Positions 15,591 to 25,106 of a DNA stretch of 55,836 nt are shown here, one piece after another. Under the pieces are notes generated by a model. It ran no database searches and was not told the origin of the DNA. It worked only from the letters and a program-made list of their open reading frames with translations. The translations under genes were made by a program, and so were the position numbers. The stretch comes from Oscillospiraceae bacterium (GTDB lineage: Bacteria > Bacillota > Clostridia > Oscillospirales > Ruminococcaceae): assembly GCA_009786985.1 (NCBI GenBank), contig WRGW01000110.1, positions 1 through 55,836 of the forward strand, given 5' to 3'. Each line of letters starts with the position of its first letter. Position 1 is the stretch's first letter.

Positions 15591-16682
15591 CGGTTCTAAA
15601 TTATTTAGCCCGTGTCGTCTTATGAAGCTGGCAAAATCTCTGTAGCCGATGTTCAAATCAGCGTCACCTTGTATCCCTGATACTCTGCCGTAATGCGTGT
15701 ATTGCCACATATAATAGTTGCCGCTAAAAGTCGTCTGTCTGACCTCATAATGTGCCACCCAGATTGTAAATCTGTCTCTAACACGAGGTGTCAGTCGGTC
15801 TTCAAGCCACCACATAAATGAATAGAACATTGGGAAATACCCAGCGTCTATGATAATTTCGAGAAACGCTTCCGCCATTTCTGAAGGACAGTCAATATAC
15901 CAAGCACGGTCGATTTCTTCCATATCAAGAACCACAGGATATGTTATTTCAAAATCACCGAGAATGTCTACTAAAAATCTAGCTTCACGCTGAATTTCTT
16001 CGATTGTTCGAGCGTAGCTGTACCAGTATACGCCTACGTCTATTCCGTTAGCTTGAGCGCCTTCAATGTATTCGTGGAACCGAGAGTCAAAACCATCTTC
16101 AAACAAAAGTTCGTCGTTATAAATAAGTGTTCCTCTGCCGATTCTGAGCATCGCAAAGTCGATTCCAGTCTCGCTGACGAGTTGCCAGTCAATATCGCCT
16201 TGCCAGCGCGAAACGTCGATACCACGCTTAAACACGAGCGGTTCACGCGAAATCGCCGCAGCTGTAAAAAGAAATCTGTCAATAGTTCCAGAATTGTCAA
16301 CAAGTTCACCGCTACGTGTGTTTATGAACGCATTTTCACTCGCAATTAGGCGTTCATGCTTTGAACTGGGCATAAGTGTCACAGTTCCGCTATTAAATAT
16401 TCGTCCGCCAGAGTTTATTGCGAGTTTTCCGTAAACGCTAATTTTTGCCCCACGCACAAACGAAAGTGAACCACCATTCATGACACGCAAGGTTGTATTT
16501 TCAGGAATTGTTAGGCTTTCATTAACCTGCACGTGTTCATCAATCGTGTATGTAATACCGTTTAACAGCACTCCTCCCCATTCGTGCTGAGGGAGTGTGT
16601 CTGGTAAACCTGGTGCAATAAACGATATTGATAATACCGCAGGTATTAAAATTAGGAGTGAAAATAATCGTTTTAATTTCAT
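15573..16682 (-). CDS. Secreted GH25 lysozyme with beta-solenoid N-terminal region
   Basis: Probably cleaves the beta-1,4 bond between N-acetylmuramic acid and N-acetylglucosamine in peptidoglycan. The 369-aa protein has a signal peptide (about 1-22). Residues about 40-135 form short repeated beta segments (NTTLRVMNGGSLSFVRGAKI, GKLAINSGGRIFNSGTVTL) of a solenoid or pectate-lyase-like kind. Residues about 155-360 are the GH25 barrel: GIDVSRWQGDIDW at its start, the catalytic pair in VVLDMEE and the end motif WQYTHYG. The C-terminal five residues and the stop are encoded by the end of the inverted-repeat element at 15388-15590, so the original tail may have been altered by insertion. GGAG lies 14 nt before the ATG. 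Confidence 0.92.
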   Translation of the reverse strand: MKLKRLFSLLILIPAVLSISFIAPGLPDTLPQHEWGGVLLNGITYTIDEHVQVNESLTIPENTTLRVMNGGSLSFVRGAKISVYGKLAINSGGRIFNSGTVTLMPSSKHERLIASENAFINTRSGELVDNSGTIDRFLFTAAAISREPLVFKRGIDVSRWQGDIDWQLVSETGIDFAMLRIGRGTLIYNDELLFEDGFDSRFHEYIEGAQANGIDVGVYWYSYARTIEEIQREARFLVDILGDFEITYPVVLDMEEIDRAWYIDCPSEMAEAFLEIIIDAGYFPMFYSFMWWLEDRLTPRVRDRFTIWVAHYEVRQTTFSGNYYMWQYTHYGRVSGIQGDADLNIGYRDFASFIRRHGLNNLEPIRPPR

Positions 16683-16730
16683 TTCTTTTTAGAATCTCCA
16701 GATATTTCAGTTCCAGTATAAAGTATGTAG

Positions 16731-16749
16731 GGGCGAACCGTGTTCGCCC
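16731..16749. repeat. TGTAGGGGCG-type palindrome
   Basis: GGGCGAACcgtGTTCGCCC, a perfect 8-bp stem, preceded by TGTAG. A related one with the same TGTAGGGGCG start is at 32959-32982. This resembles short dispersed palindromes common in intergenic DNA of Clostridia. It lies between fba and GH25. Confidence 0.55.
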
Positions 16750-16794
16750 AGTGGTTTATAGAGGTTGATGCCACCTTGTAAATCATTGTTAAAT

Positions 16795-17664
16795 TTACGC
16801 TTTGCCAGCACTTCCGAAAAGCTCGAGCTTTTCCTTAACAGTCGCTTTAATTGCTTCATAGCCCGGTTTTAGGACGTTGCGAGGGTCGAAACCTTTCCCG
16901 ACTTGGTCTTTACCTTCTTCGATGTATTTACGAGTAGCTTTTTGGAACGACCATTGGCATTCAGTGTTTACGTTGATTTTCGCTACACCTAGTGAAATAG
17001 CTTCTTTAATCATCGATTCAGGGATTCCAGTTCCGCCGTGCAAAACAAGAGGTAGGTTTCCGATTTTATCTTTGATTTGTTTAAGAACGCCGAAGTCCAG
17101 CCCTTCCCAGCCTTCAGGATATGCACCGTGGATATTGCCGATTCCTGCTGCTAACATTGTTACACCTAAATCAGCTATGCTCTTGCATTCATCAGGGCAG
17201 GCACATTCGCCTTTCCCTACTACGCCGTCTTCTTCGCCACCAATTGAGCCTACTTCGGCTTCGAGTGATAATCCTTTAGAGTTGCAGATTTCCACAAATT
17301 TTTTGGTGTTAGCGACATTCTGTTCAATCGGTTCGTGTGAGCCGTCGTACATAATGCTAGAAAATCCAGCTTCGATACACGCCATAGCACCGTCATACGA
17401 ACCATGGTCTAAGTGAATCGCCACTGGGACTGTGATGTTTAGCTCCTCTAACATTCCGTTCACCATACCGACTACGGTTTTGAAACCAGCCATGTATTTT
17501 CCAGCACCCTCAGTAACACCGAGAATAATTGGTGACCTGCATTCTTGGGCAGTAGTTAGAGCCGCCTTCGCCCACTCAAGGTTGTTGATGTTGATTTGTG
17601 CTACAGCGTATTGCCCAGCAACCGCATCTTGTAACATTTTTGTTGCCGATACTAATTTTGACAT
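16795..17664 (-). CDS. fba: Class II fructose-bisphosphate aldolase
   Basis: A zinc-dependent glycolytic enzyme that splits fructose 1,6-bisphosphate into dihydroxyacetone phosphate and glyceraldehyde 3-phosphate. The 289-aa protein shows VAIHLDHGS (zinc His and catalytic Asp), the AEVGSIGGEEDGV region, VLHGGTGIP, and the C-terminal INVNTECQW region with the substrate-binding Asn. This matches the FbaA group of Gram-positive bacteria. It has its own promoter at 17718-17746 and is divergent from the ribosomal cluster. Confidence 0.96.
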   Translation of the reverse strand: MSKLVSATKMLQDAVAGQYAVAQININNLEWAKAALTTAQECRSPIILGVTEGAGKYMAGFKTVVGMVNGMLEELNITVPVAIHLDHGSYDGAMACIEAGFSSIMYDGSHEPIEQNVANTKKFVEICNSKGLSLEAEVGSIGGEEDGVVGKGECACPDECKSIADLGVTMLAAGIGNIHGAYPEGWEGLDFGVLKQIKDKIGNLPLVLHGGTGIPESMIKEAISLGVAKINVNTECQWSFQKATRKYIEEGKDQVGKGFDPRNVLKPGYEAIKATVKEKLELFGSAGKA

Positions 17665-17717
17665 TGTTGTTCTCCATTCTTTCTTTGTGAATTAAACAAA
17701 TTTATAACAATATCTAC

Positions 17718-17746
17718 AGTATAGCACATTTTTTTTGATTTGTCAA
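17718..17746 (-). promoter_or_regulatory. Sigma-A promoter of fba
   Basis: Minus strand TTGACA (17746-17741), 17-nt spacer, TATACT (17723-17718), about 55 nt before the ATG. Confidence 0.82.
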
Positions 17747-17825
17747 CTTTATTTTCGAATAGAGTTGGTGTAATGATTGTAGAAAATATGGGCGGTTTAT
17801 GCGGTTTGTTATGCCATATATGGGG

Positions 17826-17848
17826 TTTTTGTGCAAGTTGCACAAAAA
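17826..17848. repeat. Short palindrome of the TTGCACAAAAA family
   Basis: TTTTTGTGCAA g TTGCACAAAAA, a perfect 11-bp inverted repeat between the divergent fba and rpsJ promoters, followed by ATCGA as in the copies at 11839 and 13752. Confidence 0.55.
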
Positions 17849-17907
17849 ATCGAACAAAATCGCCTGTATTTTTGACGCGGTTTTTTTGACTTTTTTTCAA
17901 AAAGGGG

Positions 17908-17936
17908 TTGCAATTGTCAAATATATGTGTTATAAT
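17908..17936 (+). promoter_or_regulatory. Sigma-A promoter of the S10-spc-alpha ribosomal cluster
   Basis: TTGCAA (17908-17913), 17-nt spacer, TATAAT (17931-17936). The -35 is the same TTGCAA as for rpsB. No other strong promoter was noticed between here and the recA region, so much of the cluster may depend on it. Confidence 0.8.
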
Positions 17937-17941
17937 ACGTT

Positions 17942-18217
17942 TTGTGCCTAAGATTTGGACAGGCATAATGTGGCATAGGGCATTATTGATAGTGAATATT
18001 AACGAGTAGTGAAAAGATTTCAACAAACAATATAATTAAAGAACAATTATTAAGATATGATTAGTGTGTGCGAAATTCGCATATTCAAGAACAACACGAA
18101 ACACACGGAAGCGTGTATAGAGATTTGAACCCAAATTAACGTGTTAAAAATTATAGTTCATTGAAATAAACAATAATTCATAAAAATAGAGTAGAAAACG
18201 GGGAGCGTAGCTTAATT
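17942..18217 (+). promoter_or_regulatory. Leader of the ribosomal protein cluster
   Basis: This 276-nt untranslated leader precedes rpsJ. It contains TGCCT/AGGCA (17945-17965) and TGCGAA/TTCGCA (18069-18081) stems and an ACAC/GTGT stem around 18101-18117. No U-rich intrinsic terminator is evident. It ends with GGGGAG about 13 nt before the rpsJ ATG. Control by a ribosomal protein is plausible but not demonstrated; no known leader family was recognised. Confidence 0.5.
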
Positions 18218-18529
18218 ATGGCAGTTAAAGAAAAAGTTAGAATCAAAATTAAAGGTTATGAGCATAGTCTTGTAGATGCGGCGGCAGCTAAAATTATTGA
18301 GACTGCTAAAAGAAGTGGCTCACGTGTGGCGGGACCGATTCCTTTGCCAACTGATAAAGAAACCATCACTATTTTGCGTGCGGTTCACAAATATAAAGAT
18401 AGTCGCGAACAGTTCGAGCTTAAAACTCATAAACGCTTGATTGATGTAATCCGCCCTACTAATAAAACGGTAGAAGCATTGCAAGGTCTTGACTTGCCAG
18501 CGGGCGTTGAAATTTCAATGGAGTTTTAA
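18218..18529 (+). CDS. rpsJ: 30S ribosomal protein S10 (uS10, NusJ/NusE)
   Basis: A 30S head protein that also acts with NusB in transcription antitermination. The 103 aa include the typical IRIKLKGYEH-like opening ([20 protein letters not shown]), VAGPIPLPT, and the loop ending [13 protein letters not shown]. It is the first gene of the S10-spc-alpha cluster. The opening differs slightly from the usual IRIRLKAFDH pattern but the length and remaining blocks match. Confidence 0.97.
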   Translation: MAVKEKVRIKIKGYEHSLVDAAAAKIIETAKRSGSRVAGPIPLPTDKETITILRAVHKYKDSREQFELKTHKRLIDVIRPTNKTVEALQGLDLPAGVEISMEF

Positions 18530-18614
18530 CGAAGATGCAAAAGTTTATAAATTAAAATAATTGTCATTACGATTACGTTGGTGCTTGGCATCAACCAATG
18601 ATTGGAGAAGAAAA

Positions 18615-19259
18615 ATGAAAAAAGGTTTAATAGGAAAGAAAATCGGCATGACGCAGGTTTTTGAGGATGGGAAAGCGATTCCAGTAACGGTAATCGAGGC
18701 GGGGCCGTGTGTGGTCGTTCAAAAGAAAACGCTTGAGAATGACGGATATAACGCAATTCAGTTAGGGTTTGGTGATTACACTGGTAAAGACCCTTCAAGA
18801 CTGGTAAACAAACCAAGACAAGGGCATTTTAATAAAAATGATGTTCCTTTCAAACGCAGGCTCAAAGAGTTCAAGCTCGAAGATTGCGAAAGCGTAAATG
18901 TCGGTGACATTTTTAAGGCTGATACGTTTAAAAAGGGTGATGTAATTGACGTTTGCGGAATAAGCAAGGGTAAGGGGTTTCAAGGTACGATTAAGCGTCA
19001 TGGTCAATCGAGAATCAAAGAAACTCATGGTTCGGGTCCAGTACACAGACACGCTGGTTCAATGGGCGCTTGTTCAAGTCCGTCGAGGATTTTCAAGGGC
19101 AAGAAAATGCCAGGGCATATGGGAACAGATAGAATTACGGTTCAGAATTTGACTGTTGTAAAAATTGATGTGGAACATAACCTCATCGCAATTAAAGGTG
19201 CGGTTCCGGGTCCGAACAATGGATATGTTTATTTGACTGATGCAGTCAAAGCAGTTTAA
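18615..19259 (+). CDS. rplC: 50S ribosomal protein L3 (uL3)
   Basis: An early-assembling 50S protein near the peptidyl transferase centre. The ATG at 18615 has GGAGAAG 4 nt further upstream than the A tract and gives the classic start [16 protein letters not shown]; a frame-open start at 18561 would add 18 unrelated residues. The 214-aa product has [12 protein letters not shown] and [21 protein letters not shown] blocks; the S-S-P-S stretch is the methylation-loop region near the active centre. Confidence 0.97.
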   Translation: MKKGLIGKKIGMTQVFEDGKAIPVTVIEAGPCVVVQKKTLENDGYNAIQLGFGDYTGKDPSRLVNKPRQGHFNKNDVPFKRRLKEFKLEDCESVNVGDIFKADTFKKGDVIDVCGISKGKGFQGTIKRHGQSRIKETHGSGPVHRHAGSMGACSSPSRIFKGKKMPGHMGTDRITVQNLTVVKIDVEHNLIAIKGAVPGPNNGYVYLTDAVKAV

Positions 19260-19296
19260 CTTACACAGGAAAGATTAATTAAGGAGTTGATATACA

Positions 19297-19929
19297 ATGG
19301 CAGATGTTAAAGTCTATGATATGTCGGGGAACGAAACTTCTACTCTTTCTGTGAGTGATGAAATTTTCGGAATTGTACCCAACAAACAACTTATGCACGC
19401 GGCGGTGGTGAATTACCTTGCAAACCAAAGACAAGGAACACAATCAACGCTTACAAGAACAGAAGTTCGTGGTGGTGGTAAAAAGCCATGGAGACAAAAA
19501 GGAACTGGTCGTGCAAGACACGGTTCGTCGAGAAGCCCTATTTGGAGAACTGGTGGAGTGGCTCACGCACCTAAACCGCGCAATTACAGATATTCGCTAA
19601 ACAAAAAGGTTCGTAGAATCGCTTTGAAATCGGCGTTGTCGGTTAAGTTACAAGCAGCGGATATGTTGGTTCTTGATGGACTTAAAATGAATGAGTTCAA
19701 AACAAAAACGATTGTAAAAATGTTAAAAGATTTGAATGTCGCTCGCAAAGCACTTGTGGTGCTTGACGGTGTTGATGAGGGTAACACAAAAATCATCAAA
19801 AGTGCTTCAAACATCCCAGGTATTACAACCACTCAAGTAAACACGCTTTGTGTTTATGACATCTTGAACCATGACAAGTTGATTGTCGTGAAAGATGCGG
19901 TAGCGAAAATTGAGGAGGTGTACTCATAA
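19297..19929 (+). CDS. rplD: 50S ribosomal protein L4 (uL4)
   Basis: Lines the nascent peptide exit tunnel and, in several bacteria, controls the S10 operon. The 210 aa contain the tunnel loop region TEVRGGGKKPWRQKGTGRAR and HGSSRSPIWRTGGVAH. AAGGAG precedes the ATG. The stop TAA overlaps the next ATG by one base (TAATG). Confidence 0.97.
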   Translation: MADVKVYDMSGNETSTLSVSDEIFGIVPNKQLMHAAVVNYLANQRQGTQSTLTRTEVRGGGKKPWRQKGTGRARHGSSRSPIWRTGGVAHAPKPRNYRYSLNKKVRRIALKSALSVKLQAADMLVLDGLKMNEFKTKTIVKMLKDLNVARKALVVLDGVDEGNTKIIKSASNIPGITTTQVNTLCVYDILNHDKLIVVKDAVAKIEEVYS

Positions 19930-20255
19930 TGGCAGATGTTCAAACTAATTTAAATCAGAAGTTGCCACAAGACATTATCATCAGCCCAGTAATCACTGAA
20001 AAAGCGAATGATAATCTTTTGATTGGCAAGTACACTTTCAAAGTTGCTAAGGATTCTAATAAAATCGAAATCAAAAAAGCGGTCGAGTCTTTGTTTGATG
20101 GTGTAAAAGTTCAAAAAGTAAACACGATGAATGTTCGTGGTCAGTTTAGAAGACAAGGGCGAAATCGTGGTGGGTACACTGCAAGCTGGAAAAAAGCGAT
20201 TGTCACTTTAGCTGAAGGCTCAAAAACGATTGAGTTCTTCGAGGGAATGGTATAA
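19929..20255 (+). CDS. rplW: 50S ribosomal protein L23 (uL23)
   Basis: A protein at the exit of the peptide tunnel, the docking site for trigger factor and SRP. The 108-aa protein has IISPVITEKANDNL, KYTFKVAKDSNKIEIKKAVE and the GRNRGG-containing loop. Its N-terminus is about 10 residues longer than the shortest relatives. It overlaps rplD by 1 nt, implying translational coupling. Confidence 0.97.
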   Translation: MADVQTNLNQKLPQDIIISPVITEKANDNLLIGKYTFKVAKDSNKIEIKKAVESLFDGVKVQKVNTMNVRGQFRRQGRNRGGYTASWKKAIVTLAEGSKTIEFFEGMV

Positions 20256-20303
20256 AACGGTTATTGATGGCAGTATTCTGGAATTTTGGGAAAGAGGTCT
20301 ATT

Positions 20304-21137
20304 ATGGCTATTAAATTTTATAAACCGACCACTCCTGGTAGAAGAGGAATGTCGGTTGTTGATTACAGTCACCTTTCTAAGGTTAAGCCTGAAAAGAGTT
20401 TGCTGACACCTCTAAAAAAACATGCGGGGCGTTCTGCTGGTGGTGAAATCACTGTAAGACACAAAGGTGGCGGCAACAGAAGAAAGTACAGAACTATTGA
20501 TTTTAAGCGTAACAAATTAGATATGAACGCTACAGTTCTAACGCTTGAATATGACCCAAATCGTACGTCGTTTATCGCTTTAGTGCAGTACGAAGATGGA
20601 GAAAAACGCTATATAATCGCACCTGATAAATTGGAAGTTGGACACGTTCTAAGAAACGGTAAAGATGCTGACATCAAAATCGGTAATGCGATGAAGCTTA
20701 AAGATATGCCGCTCGGTACGGTAGTTCACAACGTGGAAATGCAACCAGGCAAAGGTGGGCAGTTAGTTCGTAGTGCGGGCAATTCTGCACAGCTTATGGC
20801 GAAAGAGAACAAGATGGCTTTACTGAGGCTTCCAAGTGGTGAACTTAGAAATGTTCCAGAGGTGTGTATGGCGACAATCGGAGCTGTGTCTAACCCTGAC
20901 CATCAAAACGTCAACTACGGTAAAGCTGGTCGTAAACGTCATATGGGAGTTAAGCCTACAGTTCGTGGTTCGGTAATGAATCCTTGTGACCACCCTCACG
21001 GTGGTGGTGAAGGTAAATCGCCAGTAGGTAGACCAGGTCCAGTTTCGCCGTGGGGCAAACCGACTTTGGGTTACAAAACCCGTAAAGCTAACAAGAGTTC
21101 CGATAAATTTATCGTGAAACGTCGTGGCAAGAAATAA
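20304..21137 (+). CDS. rplB: 50S ribosomal protein L2 (uL2)
   Basis: A large conserved 50S protein needed for subunit joining and peptidyl transfer. The ATG at 20304 gives [18 protein letters not shown], the standard opening; an in-frame TTG at 20286 is unlikely. The 277-aa product has the C-terminal [20 protein letters not shown] block with the conserved His. The ribosome-binding site is AGAGG followed by TCTATT, resembling the outer end of the family 2 repeat (GAGGTCTAAT). Confidence 0.97.
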   Translation: MAIKFYKPTTPGRRGMSVVDYSHLSKVKPEKSLLTPLKKHAGRSAGGEITVRHKGGGNRRKYRTIDFKRNKLDMNATVLTLEYDPNRTSFIALVQYEDGEKRYIIAPDKLEVGHVLRNGKDADIKIGNAMKLKDMPLGTVVHNVEMQPGKGGQLVRSAGNSAQLMAKENKMALLRLPSGELRNVPEVCMATIGAVSNPDHQNVNYGKAGRKRHMGVKPTVRGSVMNPCDHPHGGGEGKSPVGRPGPVSPWGKPTLGYKTRKANKSSDKFIVKRRGKK

Positions 21138-21148
21138 GGGTTATTGAA

Positions 21149-21241
21149 AGTTCGGGTGCAATACTTCAACGCTCGGCGTTGGTTCTCTCGAACGTAGCGA
21201 GAGGAGTGTAGGGCTTGCCCTGCGGGTGTTGCCGAACATTG
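21149..21241. repeat. Cloverleaf-type palindromic repeat (family 1, copy A)
   Basis: About 93 bp bounded by GTTCGG (21150-21155) and CCGAAC (21232-21237). Inside are CTCTCG/CGAGAG-like and AGGGCtTGCCCT stems. It resembles the copies at 27595 and 35800. It lies between rplB and rpsS within the operon. Confidence 0.75.
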
Positions 21242-21266
21242 TTGAGAGTTTTTTTAGGAGATTGTT

Positions 21267-21542
21267 ATGAGTAGAAGTGTCAAAAAAGGGCCTTTCGTGC
21301 AAGAGGTTCTCTTGAAAAGGGTTCAAGCTATGAACGAAAAGCAAGAGAAGAAAGTTCTCAAAACATGGAGCAGGTCGAGTACTATATTCCCTGATTTCAT
21401 CGGGCATACTTTTGCTGTTCATGATGGAAGAAAACATATCCCGGTATACGTTACTGAAGATATGGTGGGGCATAAATTAGGAGAGTTCGCTCCGACAAGA
21501 ACTTACAGAGGTCATGCGGCTGGTAAAACTACCAAAAAGTAA
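21267..21542 (+). CDS. rpsS: 30S ribosomal protein S19 (uS19)
   Basis: A 30S head protein near the decoding A site that contacts S13. The 91 aa start [19 protein letters not shown] and include [20 protein letters not shown] and [11 protein letters not shown], all hallmark S19 blocks. TAGGAG lies 6-7 nt before the ATG. The gap from rplB holds a palindromic repeat. Confidence 0.97.
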   Translation: MSRSVKKGPFVQEVLLKRVQAMNEKQEKKVLKTWSRSSTIFPDFIGHTFAVHDGRKHIPVYVTEDMVGHKLGEFAPTRTYRGHAAGKTTKK

Positions 21543-21607
21543 TACAAGTGTGCTGGTAGTGTAAGCGGGAACTAAGGATAGTAATAGATAGGATAGGTGT
21601 AGAAACG

Positions 21608-21949
21608 ATGGAAGCAAGAGCCGAACTGAAATTTATTCGCATTTCGCCTCGAAAAGTCAAGATTGTGCTTGACTTAATTCGTAACAAAAATTGTTATGAA
21701 GCTATGGCTATACTCAAGCATACTCCAAAATCGGCGAGCGAGCCTTTGCTTAAGTTATTAAAATCTGCTATGGCTAATGCTGAAAATAATCACGATATGG
21801 ACATATCGTCTTGTTATGTGGCATCTTGTCACTGTGGTGCTGGTGTGACGCTCAAGCGTATTAGACCAAAGGACCACGGGCGTGCACATAGAATTTTCAA
21901 AAGAACGTCACACGTTACTTTGGTTTTGAAAGAGGCTGAAAGTAAATAG
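21608..21949 (+). CDS. rplV: 50S ribosomal protein L22 (uL22)
   Basis: Spans the 50S subunit and narrows the exit tunnel with its beta hairpin, a site of macrolide resistance changes. The 113-aa product has [31 protein letters not shown] and [19 protein letters not shown] (loop and C-terminus). The loop is one or two residues different from the most common RA(M)GRA pattern (DHGRAHRI). AGGTG precedes the ATG. Confidence 0.95.
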   Translation: MEARAELKFIRISPRKVKIVLDLIRNKNCYEAMAILKHTPKSASEPLLKLLKSAMANAENNHDMDISSCYVASCHCGAGVTLKRIRPKDHGRAHRIFKRTSHVTLVLKEAESK

Positions 21950-22049
21950 TTGGTAAATAAACCGAAGTCTGATAAGGCAAAAATCTAGTGAAATCGGATT
22001 GAGGTTGTGACATTTGCAGAAAGCTAATTGATAGGGAGAAAATATAGTC

Positions 22050-23063
22050 ATGGGTCAAAAAGTAAATCCACACGGACTTAGAGTTGGCGTAATCAAAGAC
22101 TGGGATTCGCGTTGGTTCGCAGGTAAGCGCGACTTCGGAGACACTTTGGTTGAAGATTTTAACATTCGTAAATACCTCCTCGGAAAGACTTATTCAAATG
22201 ATAAGTCGCCTTATCCGATGAAGCCTGGTATTTCTAATATTGAAATTGAGCGTGATGCTACAAAAATCAAAATATTTATTCACACTGCTAGACCAGGCTT
22301 GTTAATCGGTCAAAAAGGTGCTGAAATCGATAGAATCAAAGTTGACGTTGAGAAAATCACCAAAGGCAAACCAGTCAATCTCAATATCGTTGAAGTGAAA
22401 GAGGTCGACCTCGCTGCAAAATTGGTGGCGGAGGACATTGCACGTCAACTTGAGATGAGAACGGCGTTTAGGCGTGCGATGAAATCGTGCATTAAACGTA
22501 CGATGGATGCTGGTGCTCACGGAATCAAGACTATGGTCTCTGGTAGGCTCGGAGGTGCGGAAATTGCACGTTCTGAGAGTTATCATGAAGGTACAATTCC
22601 TCTTCATACGTTGAGAGCTGATATTGATTATGCTCACGCTGAAGCTCATACAACTTATGGAATTGTCGGCGTAAAAGTATGGATTTATAAGGGTGAGGTT
22701 CTTAAAGGCGAAGCGGGTGCTAAACAACGTCAAATCGCTGAAAGAACACGCAAGCGTCGTGATGAGCATCCTAATAGAGGCGAACGCAATGATAGAAATG
22801 ACAGACGCGGGCGTGCGGCTGGTGGTGACAGACCATTCAGACGTGATGGACAGGGTGGACCTGGTGGGGCTGGCAGAGGTGGTTTTGGCGGTAGAGGCGG
22901 ACAAGGAGGCGGGCGTTTTGGCGATGACCGTCCAACTGGACCGAGACCTCAAGGCGGAATCAGAAATGCTCCTGCTCCTAAACCTGCACCAGTGGCTGAA
23001 GCTGCTGCTCCGGTTGCAACTGAAGCACCTGCTCCTGCTCCAGCAGAAACGAGTGCTGAATAA
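22050..23063 (+). CDS. rpsC: 30S ribosomal protein S3 (uS3) with RGG- and PA-rich C-terminal extension
   Basis: Forms part of the mRNA entry channel and helicase of the 30S subunit. The core (about 1-228) is normal: [20 protein letters not shown] opening, KH domain with [15 protein letters not shown] and the [13 protein letters not shown] block. The remaining about 105 residues are low-complexity: an RND/RGG region ([33 protein letters not shown]) followed by a PAPA/AE-rich end. Usual S3 is about 210-230 aa, so this is a long disordered tail that may bind RNA. No frameshift is involved; the tail is one continuous frame. Confidence 0.96.
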   Translation: MGQKVNPHGLRVGVIKDWDSRWFAGKRDFGDTLVEDFNIRKYLLGKTYSNDKSPYPMKPGISNIEIERDATKIKIFIHTARPGLLIGQKGAEIDRIKVDVEKITKGKPVNLNIVEVKEVDLAAKLVAEDIARQLEMRTAFRRAMKSCIKRTMDAGAHGIKTMVSGRLGGAEIARSESYHEGTIPLHTLRADIDYAHAEAHTTYGIVGVKVWIYKGEVLKGEAGAKQRQIAERTRKRRDEHPNRGERNDRNDRRGRAAGGDRPFRRDGQGGPGGAGRGGFGGRGGQGGGRFGDDRPTGPRPQGGIRNAPAPKPAPVAEAAAPVATEAPAPAPAETSAE

Positions 23064-23188
23064 TCCAATGTTTCGCTAAAAGATAGTGATGATATCAAAA
23101 GTTTTGATAATAAAAGTGTAAAATAGCGAATGACTTAAGTCCGTCCAGACGATATGTCCGTGGCGGTGAAAGGAAAGAGGAACTAAAG

Positions 23189-23626
23189 ATGCTTATTCCT
23201 AAAAGAGTTAAATATAGAAGACAACATCGTGGGCGCATGAAAGGTAAAGCGTTGCGCGGAAATACGGTAAGTCATGGTGAATTCGGATTGAAAACGCTTG
23301 AACCAGCATGGATTACTTCAAATCAAATTGAGGCTGCACGTATTGCGATGACACGTTACATCAAACGTGGCGGTAAAGTTTGGATTAAGATTTTTCCGCA
23401 CAAACCGGTTACCGAAAAACCAGCGGAAACTCGAATGGGTTCTGGTAAAGGTTCGCCTGAATACTGGGTAGCGGTTGTTAAACCAGGGAGAGTGATGTTT
23501 GAAATCGCTGGTGTCCCTGAAGAAACTGCACGGGAAGCTATGCGTCTAGCTATGCACAAACTTCCAGTGAAATGTAAGTTTGTTATACGTGAAAAACCAG
23601 AGGAAAACGAAACGGAGGTCGGCTAA
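23189..23626 (+). CDS. rplP: 50S ribosomal protein L16 (uL16)
   Basis: Organises the tRNA A-site side of the 50S subunit. The 145 aa have [59 protein letters not shown] and [29 protein letters not shown] precedes the ATG. The stop is one nucleotide before the rpmC start. Confidence 0.97.
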   Translation: MLIPKRVKYRRQHRGRMKGKALRGNTVSHGEFGLKTLEPAWITSNQIEAARIAMTRYIKRGGKVWIKIFPHKPVTEKPAETRMGSGKGSPEYWVAVVKPGRVMFEIAGVPEETAREAMRLAMHKLPVKCKFVIREKPEENETEVG

Positions 23627-23627
23627 T

Positions 23628-23843
23628 ATGAAAAACGTAAAAGAATTTAGAGACCTTACAGAATCTGAACTCAACAAAAAAATCATCGACTTAAAGCAGG
23701 AGCTTTTTAATCTTCGTTTTCAACTTGCGGTAAATCAACTCGAAAATCCGATGAGAATTAAAACGGTGAAAAGGCAAATCGCAGTCGTAAAAACAATCCA
23801 ACGTGAACGTGAATTAGAAGCGTTGAATGCTGTAAGCAGTTAG
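23628..23843 (+). CDS. rpmC: 50S ribosomal protein L29 (uL29)
   Basis: A small coiled-coil protein near the tunnel exit that helps bind SRP and trigger factor. The 71 aa are two long helices ([20 protein letters not shown] and a second from [20 protein letters not shown]). The ATG at 23628, after GGAGG, is used rather than an upstream in-frame start at 23580 inside rplP. Confidence 0.96.
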   Translation: MKNVKEFRDLTESELNKKIIDLKQELFNLRFQLAVNQLENPMRIKTVKRQIAVVKTIQRERELEALNAVSS

Positions 23844-23860
23844 GGGGCGGAGAGTAAAAG

Positions 23861-24145
23861 ATGAGTGTAGCTACTACAAATGTAAAAAACGTTGAGAGAA
23901 ACTTGCGTAAAACCAGAATAGGTAAAGTTTCAAGCAACAAAATGGATAAAACCATTGTTGTTGAAATTATTGAAAACATCCGTCACCCGATGTACAAAAA
24001 AATCGTGAAACGCACATTCAAGTTTAAGGCACACGATGAGGAAAACACCTGCAACATCGGCGACAAAGTAGAAATCATGGAAACGCGCCCGCTTTCAAAA
24101 GAAAAAAGATGGCGTTTGGTGAAGGTTCTCGAAAGAGCGAAGTAA
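23861..24145 (+). CDS. rpsQ: 30S ribosomal protein S17 (uS17)
   Basis: An OB-fold protein binding helix 11 of 16S rRNA. The 94 aa contain [39 protein letters not shown] and [20 protein letters not shown]. The N-terminus is about 8 residues longer than typical S17. GGGGCGGAG lies upstream. Confidence 0.95.
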   Translation: MSVATTNVKNVERNLRKTRIGKVSSNKMDKTIVVEIIENIRHPMYKKIVKRTFKFKAHDEENTCNIGDKVEIMETRPLSKEKRWRLVKVLERAK

Positions 24146-24197
24146 AGAGGTTTTGGTTTTATATTGATAGCTAAAACTGGGGAAAAGGTGAAGAAAA

Positions 24198-24566
24198 ATG
24201 ATTCAGATGCAATCAAGATTGAAGGTCGCTGACAACACTGGTGCCAAAGAAGTGATGTGTATTCGTGTGTTAGGTGGTACTCGTAAAAGATATGCTAATA
24301 TTGGCGATGTAATCGTGGCTTCGGTAAAAAAGGCAAATCCAGGTGGAACAGCTACTAAAGGCGAAGTTGTGCGTTGTGTGGTTGTGCGTTCTAAATCTGG
24401 AGTAGGAAGAGCTGATGGCACGTATATCCGCTTTGATGAAAACGCAGTAGTTATTATTAGAGAAGATAAGAATCCGAGGGGAACACGTATTTTCGGCTCT
24501 GTGGCTCGTGAACTTCGTGAAAAAGAATATGTTAAAATTCTTTCTCTCGCTCCGGAGGTGCTTTAA
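24198..24566 (+). CDS. rplN: 50S ribosomal protein L14 (uL14)
   Basis: Lies at the subunit interface and contacts L19 and RsfS. The 122-aa product starts [20 protein letters not shown] and has [19 protein letters not shown] and [15 protein letters not shown], all conserved. The rplX ATG follows 2 nt after the stop. Confidence 0.97.
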   Translation: MIQMQSRLKVADNTGAKEVMCIRVLGGTRKRYANIGDVIVASVKKANPGGTATKGEVVRCVVVRSKSGVGRADGTYIRFDENAVVIIREDKNPRGTRIFGSVARELREKEYVKILSLAPEVL

Positions 24567-24568
24567 TT

Positions 24569-24922
24569 ATGAATACACTTCATGTAAAACAAGGCGATAC
24601 TGTAATTCTTAGGACGGGTAAATATAAAGACAAGTTTTCAAAACCTGGTGTTCGTAAAACTGGTAAAATTGTCGGAGTTAGCCCAAAAGAAGGCAAAGTA
24701 ATCGTTGAAGGAATCAACAAAGTCAAAAAACACGTAAAACCTCGTAGACAAGGCGAACTCGGCGGAATTGTTGAAGCGGAAGCGCCGATTTACGCTTGCA
24801 AAGTTCAGCTTGTGTGTCCGAAATGCGATAAACCTACAAGGGTTGGTCATGCTTTCAAAGAAGTAAAAGGCGAAACAAAAAAAGTCCGCATTTGTAGAAA
24901 ATGCGATGCTGAATTGTCGTAA
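24569..24922 (+). CDS. rplX: 50S ribosomal protein L24 (uL24), C-terminal zinc-ribbon form
   Basis: An early 50S assembly protein with a KOW domain. The 117 aa have HVKQGDTVILRTGKYKDK and EGINKVKKHVKP. The C-terminus carries CPKC and CRKC pairs (about residues 84-87 and 110-113), a zinc ribbon like that of other Gram-positive L24 proteins. Confidence 0.96.
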   Translation: MNTLHVKQGDTVILRTGKYKDKFSKPGVRKTGKIVGVSPKEGKVIVEGINKVKKHVKPRRQGELGGIVEAEAPIYACKVQLVCPKCDKPTRVGHAFKEVKGETKKVRICRKCDAELS

Positions 24923-25106
24923 GAGTTCGCAATTATTTAGGCGTGTGTGGTTGGCGTAATGCTCCCTGTTTGCGGAGTTGATGGAGTCGTAGAAGTCAGC
25001 AGATTTGATGGATTAACGGTGCGTTTTTTTGAATGCAGTTTTAGCCAAAACGCTGAATCTTCAAATTGTTAGAAAAAACTTCTGCGTCCAAGAAGGAGAA
25101 ATTACA

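Noticed and set aside
16877-17416. A 179-codon plus-strand frame inside fba
   Set aside because: It is antisense to a complete class II aldolase; composition (P, S, I rich) and lack of any domain mark it as a shadow.
18561-18614. Upstream in-frame extension of rplC
   Set aside because: The added residues do not resemble L3, while the ATG at 18615 has GGAGAAG upstream and the standard MKKGLIGKK start. The same reasoning was used for rplB, rplE, rpsN, rpsH, rpsE, rpmC, rpsK and rpsD.
22302-22952. A 216-codon minus-strand frame opposite rpsC
   Set aside because: Antisense to S3; S, T and R rich without known motifs. The repetitive RGG codons of the tail keep the opposite frames open.
22693-23079. 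A 128-codon plus-strand frame in the S3 tail
   Set aside because: It could suggest that the S3 tail is a frameshift artefact, but the S3 frame itself is continuous with no break and the second frame is leucine/valine-rich low complexity.
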